DNA of 64,000 nucleotides from Spirochaeta sp. UBA5339 (lineage in GTDB: Bacteria > Spirochaetota > Spirochaetia > DSM-2461), in the NCBI GenBank assembly GCA_002408085.1, contig DHQL01000004.1, positions 1 to 64,000 on the forward strand, read 5' to 3'. The position numbers and the translations under genes were made by a program. Of the stretch, positions 60,104-64,000 are shown one piece after another; position 1 is the first letter of the stretch; each line of letters begins with the position of its first letter. The notes under the pieces were generated by a model. The model made no database searches, was not told the origin of the DNA, and saw only the letters and a list, made by a program, of their open reading frames with translations.

Positions 60104-61153
60104 TTATGCTGTCTCCAGTTGGGGATATCTGCTTCGCATTGATCTTGCTATTTTTACAAGGCTCAGCATGACGGGAACTTCCACAAGAACGCCGACCACG
60201 GTGGCCAGGGTTGCTCCCGAGGATAGTCCGAAAAGGCTGATAGCCACAGCCACTGCCAGTTCAAAAAAGTTGGATGCTCCGATCATACCGGAGGGAGCCG
60301 CCACCTGATAGGGGACCTTCCAGAGCTTTGACCAGCCGAAGCCCAGAAAGAAGATCAAATAGGTCTGAATGATCAGGGGAACGGCGATAAGGATGATGGA
60401 GACAGGGTTGGCCAGAATGGTCTCCCCCTGAAAGGAGAAGATGATGACCAGAGTCAGAAGCAGTCCCGCCTCTGTGATGCCGTCGAACCTGCTGCAGAAC
60501 TCATTCTCAAACCACTCTGTTGTATGCTTTTTCAGCAGAAGAGAGCGGGTAAAGAATCCCGCGGTCAGAGGGATGACCACAAAGAGAACCACCGAGAGAA
60601 AGAGAGTATCCATAGGAACATGCACATTGCTTACCCCAAGCAGCAGAGCCACGATGGGGGCAAAGGCCACAAGTATGATCAGGTCGTTTACCGCAACCTG
60701 TACAACCGTGTATCCGGGATCACCGTCGGAGAGGTAGCTCCACACAAAAACCATGGCCGTACAGGGGGCCGCTCCCAGAAGCACAGCTCCTGCGATGTAG
60801 TCTGTGGCCAGGAGTTCCGGGATAAAGGCCCTGAAGACGACCTTCAGGAAAAACCAGGAGATCAGGTACATGGTAAAGGGCTTGATCAGCCAGTTGATGA
60901 CAAGAGTGATAATCAGGCCTTTGGGTTTCTTTCCCGCATTGACGATGCTCTTGAAGTCAACCTTGAGCATCATGGGAAAGATCATCAGCCAGATCAGGAC
61001 TGCTACGGGAATGGAGACATTGGCATACTCCATCTGGCCCAGGAATTCGGGAACCTGAGGAAACAATACACCTATGGCGACTCCCAGGATGATACAGAGG
61101 GCGACCCAGAGGCTTAGATATTTGGCAAAAAAACCGATCTTCTTTTCGGACAT
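60104..61153 (-). CDS. acr3: ACR3 arsenite efflux carrier
   Basis: This 349-residue inner-membrane protein has about ten helices and the ACR3 hallmark GAAPCTAMVFVWSYL with the conserved Cys, plus PSGMIGASNFFELAVAVAISLFG near the C terminus. It exports As(III) from the cytosol driven by the proton gradient. The ATG at 61153 has AAGGAG with good spacing; ATG 61159 is too close to that site. First gene of the ars operon, divergent from arsR. Confidence 0.95.
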   Translation of the reverse strand: MSEKKIGFFAKYLSLWVALCIILGVAIGVLFPQVPEFLGQMEYANVSIPVAVLIWLMIFPMMLKVDFKSIVNAGKKPKGLIITLVINWLIKPFTMYLISWFFLKVVFRAFIPELLATDYIAGAVLLGAAPCTAMVFVWSYLSDGDPGYTVVQVAVNDLIILVAFAPIVALLLGVSNVHVPMDTLFLSVVLFVVIPLTAGFFTRSLLLKKHTTEWFENEFCSRFDGITEAGLLLTLVIIFSFQGETILANPVSIILIAVPLIIQTYLIFFLGFGWSKLWKVPYQVAAPSGMIGASNFFELAVAVAISLFGLSSGATLATVVGVLVEVPVMLSLVKIARSMRSRYPQLETA

Positions 61154-61186
61154 TTTCATTCTCCTTCAATAGGAATTATATTGGCA

Positions 61187-61206
61187 ATTTGGCAAAAATG
61201 CCAAAT
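61187..61206. promoter_or_regulatory. ArsR operator between acr3 and arsR
   Basis: ATTTGGCAAAAATGCCAAAT is an inverted repeat with eight-base arms around AAAA, in the divergent promoter. This form is typical of ArsR/SmtB-family sites and would control both genes. Confidence 0.75.
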
Positions 61207-61256
61207 AGAGTCAAGGATATATTGACCTAATCGGTAAATTTCATCACATTCTAATC

Positions 61257-61610
61257 ATGAGTTATGAGAAGGAAAAAGGTCTGGCCGAAGCCAGAGCCCT
61301 GGTAATGAAGGCCCTGGCCCATCCCACCCGCATCTTTATGGTGGATCTGCTGACCAAGAACTGTCTGTCGGTATCTGAGCTCACCGAGGCGGTGGGGGCG
61401 GATGTTTCCACTGTATCCAAGCATCTTTCCATTCTCAAACAGGCAGGCATCCTTGTTGACCGCAAGGAGGGTAACCGTGTCCTCTACACCCTGAAGTGTC
61501 CCTGTATTATGGAGTTTGTACACTGCATCGATGATGTAATCTATCAGGATGCGGAGCAGGGGATCTCCTGTGTTCTTCCCGGAGCCAGAATCTCTGTGAA
61601 GAAGGGTTGA
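61257..61610 (+). CDS. arsR: ArsR-family metalloregulator
   Basis: This 117-residue winged-helix repressor has ALVMKALAHPTRIFMVDLLTKNCLSVSELTEAVGADVSTVSKHLSILKQAGILVDRKEGNRVLYTL, then KCPC and a further Cys in VHCIDD. The Cys near the recognition helix (NCLSV) and the KCPC pair may bind As(III); the exact site differs from classic CxxC ArsR. It controls the divergent ACR3 operon. The downstream Crp/Fnr gene starts at its stop codon (TGATG). Confidence 0.9.
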   Translation: MSYEKEKGLAEARALVMKALAHPTRIFMVDLLTKNCLSVSELTEAVGADVSTVSKHLSILKQAGILVDRKEGNRVLYTLKCPCIMEFVHCIDDVIYQDAEQGISCVLPGARISVKKG

Positions 61611-62293
61611 TGATCACCCAACGGAATCTGAATAATGACTTTACCGAGTTCCTCCCTGTTCTGAAAAAGTACTCCTGCGGCACTTTCTGCTGTTCGAGCC
61701 TGATGAGCTATGGAGAGCTAATTGATAAGCCCTATGCCGCCTACTATGTCCTTTCAGGAAGCTGCCGTCTTCTGATCGGCCGTTCTGACGGCCTGCGTAA
61801 GGTCAATGCAGTTTTACAAAATGGAAGTTTTCTCCAGCTCTACTCCCGTAGCCAGGCAGAATATGCCAGACAGATCATGATGTTTGAGCCTTGTCCCGAG
61901 GTGGAACTGCTGCTTTTCGGTCATCAGGAGTATGAGCAGATGCTTGTTGAGAATCCAGTGATTATGAGAAAACTGCTGACCTTCTATGAGGATCTGTCTG
62001 TTTCAGTTCAGTGTGATATGTACGATCTACTCTATACAGACGGTTATGAGAGGCTTGTCCGTTTTCTCAACCTTACAGCCAGTCAGGAGGAGCAAAAACT
62101 TACTGACACTTCGGCTCCCTGCATCATCTCGGCGACCCAGGAAATGATCTCTGATTTTATTGCCCTGGATAGAACCAATGTTGCCCGTGCCCTGGGTGCT
62201 TTAAAGAAGCAGGGAATTCTTGAGACCCGCCGGGGACGGATCATTATTAACAGTATCCCGGCTCTGCAGGAACTGGCTGACAGTTTTACCTGA
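61610..62293 (+). CDS. Crp/Fnr-family regulator
   Basis: This 227-residue protein has a cNMP-type sensor domain (AAYYVLSGSCRLLIGRSDGLRKVNAVLQNGSFLQLYS) and a C-terminal winged helix (SATQEMISDFIALDRTNVARALGALKKQGILETRRGRI). It has CGTFCCSS near the N terminus, so a redox or metal-sensing role like Fnr is possible but not shown. ATG 61610 is chosen over TTG 61607; it overlaps the ArsR stop. It precedes the flavocytochrome-type reductase gene and probably controls it. Confidence 0.85.
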   Translation: MITQRNLNNDFTEFLPVLKKYSCGTFCCSSLMSYGELIDKPYAAYYVLSGSCRLLIGRSDGLRKVNAVLQNGSFLQLYSRSQAEYARQIMMFEPCPEVELLLFGHQEYEQMLVENPVIMRKLLTFYEDLSVSVQCDMYDLLYTDGYERLVRFLNLTASQEEQKLTDTSAPCIISATQEMISDFIALDRTNVARALGALKKQGILETRRGRIIINSIPALQELADSFT

Positions 62294-62395
62294 TTTTTTA
62301 CCTTTATGTAGTGTGCACCACAGAATTACAAGTATACCTCTGATACTTTATACAACGTTAAAGAAATATCGATATAAAATTATCGGAGGAAGTAA

Positions 62396-64000
62396 ATGAG
62401 GAAAATTACTGCAGTTGCTTTGTCACTGCTGCTGGTTCTGTCCGGTCTGGCCATGACAGGCTGTTCCGGAAAGGACAAGGGCATCAGTTTCAAGGCGGGA
62501 ACATATCAGGCGGAGAGCCAGGGGATTGGAGGAATGGTCCCTGTTACCGTCGAGTTCAGTGATACGGAAATTCTCTCCATCACAGTGGGAGAAAACCATG
62601 AGACAAAGGGGATTTCAGATCCTGCTCTGACCAGAATCCCCGCGGATATCGTCAAGGGACAGACCTTGAATGTTGATACTGTCAGCGGCGCATCGGTTTC
62701 CAGTAATGCTGTTATCAGTGCCGTTATCGCCTGTATAGAACAGGCAGGCGGAGATGTGGAAGCCCTCAAAGCCAGACCTGCTGTTGTTCAGACTGCCGGT
62801 GAGGATATTGAGAAGAGCGCCGATGTGATTATCATCGGAGCCGGTGGTGCCGGTCTTGCTGCGGCACTGAGCGCGGGAACCAACGGATCATCAGTCATTG
62901 TAATTGAAAAGGGTGCCAGCATCGGCGGGAACACCATCCGTTCCGGCGGTGGTTACAACGCGGTGGACCCTGTCCGTCAGGCGGCCATCGATATGGAGCC
63001 CTCACAGATTACCGAACTGAAATCCATCCTTGATGTAGATCCTGCTTCCATCGATGCCGACTTCAGTGGAACCCTCGAGGAGCTTCAGGGACAGATCAGA
63101 GAGTACCTCAAGGGGGACACTTCAGTTCTCTTTGACTCAGTGGCTCTTCATACCTACCAGAGCTATAAGTCGGGTAAACGGACCGGTCTGGACGGATCTG
63201 AAATTCACGGAACCTATGAACTGCTCAATACAGTGACATCCCAGTCTCTTGCCGCCCTGGAGTGGGTCGCTTCCTATGATGACGAAACTGATATAAGAGA
63301 CGATGTCAGCACAGTTCTGGGAGGACTTTGGCCTCGAATGCACTCACTGACCACCTCTGTAGGGCATGGCTTTATCTCTCCCCTTGAGAAGTCTGCAACC
63401 AAATTCGGTGCCGAGATTATGCTGGAGACAAAAGCGGTCGAACTGATTATGAGAGATGGAAAAGTAAGCGGTGTTCTTGCTGTTAAGCCCGATGGAACAA
63501 AGGTTACTCTTACTGCCAACAAGGGGGTTGTTATGGCTACCGGCGGCTACGGTGCCAATCCCGAACTGGCCATGGAGTATGACAACTACTGGGCATGCCT
63601 AACCCCCGATATGCCTACAACCAACACTGCTCTGGCCACAGGAGATGGTATCATCATGGGCAGGGAAGCAGGTGCCGATCTGGTGGGAATGGGCTACATT
63701 CAGCTTATGCCCAGCTCTCACCCTGTCTCAGGATCTCTTGGCGGCGGTGTCTGGGGCTCCGCAGATGACCAGGTATTTGTCAATAAGGAAGGAAAGCGCT
63801 TTGTCTCTGAGTATGAGAGCCGGGATGTTCTTTCCAAGGCGGCACTGGAGCAGACTGATGGGATGTTCTGGATCATCGGTGACCAGATATCCTCCGGTGA
63901 CCCCCAGCTTGGGGGTCAAAACTACTGGGGTAACTCCATCGATGAGCTGCTTAAGGACAAGAGCATCTACAGGGCAGAAACTCTTGAAGATCTTGCCGTG
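62396..64000 (+). CDS. Flavocytochrome c-type fumarate reductase family, partial
   Basis: The 535 visible codons run off the right edge, so the C-terminal end is missing. A lipoprotein signal peptide ends in the lipobox LAMTGC. Residues about 30-135 are an FMN_bind domain with the flavinylation-like SGASVSS. The FAD domain begins ADVIIIGAGGAGLAAALSAG and continues with IEKGASIGGNTIRSGGG, then GVVMATGGYGANP and VNKEGKRFVSEYESRD. This is the fumarate/urocanate-type reductase family, active in the periplasm. The substrate is undetermined. The ATG follows CGGAGGAAGTAA. Regulation by the Crp/Fnr gene before it is likely. Confidence 0.9.
   Translation, partial: MRKITAVALSLLLVLSGLAMTGCSGKDKGISFKAGTYQAESQGIGGMVPVTVEFSDTEILSITVGENHETKGISDPALTRIPADIVKGQTLNVDTVSGASVSSNAVISAVIACIEQAGGDVEALKARPAVVQTAGEDIEKSADVIIIGAGGAGLAAALSAGTNGSSVIVIEKGASIGGNTIRSGGGYNAVDPVRQAAIDMEPSQITELKSILDVDPASIDADFSGTLEELQGQIREYLKGDTSVLFDSVALHTYQSYKSGKRTGLDGSEIHGTYELLNTVTSQSLAALEWVASYDDETDIRDDVSTVLGGLWPRMHSLTTSVGHGFISPLEKSATKFGAEIMLETKAVELIMRDGKVSGVLAVKPDGTKVTLTANKGVVMATGGYGANPELAMEYDNYWACLTPDMPTTNTALATGDGIIMGREAGADLVGMGYIQLMPSSHPVSGSLGGGVWGSADDQVFVNKEGKRFVSEYESRDVLSKAALEQTDGMFWIIGDQISSGDPQLGGQNYWGNSIDELLKDKSIYRAETLEDLAV

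Noticed and set aside
62294..62395. Fnr/Crp box before the flavocytochrome gene
   Set aside because: TGTAGTGTGCACCACAGA is near a symmetric GTGCAC but the arms do not match a TTGAT-N4-ATCAA or TGTGA-N6-TCACA site.
1..64000. tRNA, rRNA genes and CRISPR arrays
   Set aside because: No cloverleaf-like, rRNA-like or regularly spaced repeat pattern was seen when reading intergenic regions.

Overview
The window reads as a chromosome segment of a free-living, probably anaerobic, Gram-negative bacterium, most likely a spirochaete of the Spirochaetaceae. This is inference. It rests on the NADase-type glycan-binding exported protein, the style of the solute-binding protein leaders (ATGQ / AGGQQ after the signal), the wealth of sugar-type ABC, YesMN and TTT transport loci, and short tightly overlapping operons with strong AGGAG ribosome sites. 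No rRNA, tRNA or CRISPR array was seen.

Layout. (1) 1-4957 is a decayed, visibly AT-rich mobile island. It holds the 3' end of a group II intron, a HEPN-domain protein gene, a group II reverse-transcriptase scrap, a membrane-anchored SEL1-repeat protein and the C-terminal scrap of a tyrosine recombinase. (2) 5059-9269 is a run of small + strand genes: DUF2059, a membrane protein, a GNAT-ASCH fusion, a TPM-domain lipoprotein, a glycan-binding-domain protein and a methyltransferase. (3) 9471-12232 is an endo-galactanase locus: a GH53 lipoprotein behind a perfect LacI-type palindrome, with a LacI regulator convergent to it. (4) 12478-19184 is amino-acid and small-molecule metabolism: chorismate mutase-like protein, two LysE/RhtB exporters, DUF523, lysA with a TrmB regulator, an S33 hydrolase, a MerR/GyrI regulator and a membrane protein. 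(5) 19364-28219 is a sugar ABC importer with an amidohydrolase, a YesM/YesN two-component pair, an AraC regulator and a Gfo/Idh oxidoreductase. (6) 28273-38780 is a catabolic operon for a four-carbon sugar acid or relative: DUF1537 kinase, Fe-ADH, PdxA2-like dehydrogenase, DapA-like aldolase, 2-hydroxyacid dehydrogenase and a TctBAC importer. It ends at a PrpR-type sigma-54 activator gene, and a sigma-54 promoter with an upstream dyad stands before the first gene. (7) 38939-48906 is mixed: exported protein, LacI regulator, an orphan BtuF/FecB-like binding protein, an outer-membrane barrel, an HD (SpoT-like) hydrolase, a DUF606 pair under a MarR regulator, and a chemoreceptor. (8) 48922-54600 is a six-gene overlapping operon joining a FecCD/BtuCD-type importer to three cytosolic proteins: an SBP-like protein without a signal peptide, a CobW/HypB-like GTPase with CxxC motifs, and an unusual ABC ATPase without a membrane domain. 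(9) 54946-58029 is a methyltransferase and a Cache-GGDEF(degenerate)-EAL protein. (10) 58078-61610 is an arsenic locus (ArsC, CoA-disulfide reductase-rhodanese, ACR3, divergent ArsR). After it come a Crp/Fnr regulator and the start of a flavocytochrome-c-like reductase that runs off the end.

The strongest candidates for something undescribed are the six-gene operon, whose promoter shares a spaced element (AGTTAGT-N21-GTCAATAT) with the promoter of the orphan paralogous binding protein 12 kb away; the GH53 domain whose first strand motif sits at the C terminus (possible circular permutation); the GNAT-ASCH fusion; and the HEPN gene in the retroelement island.
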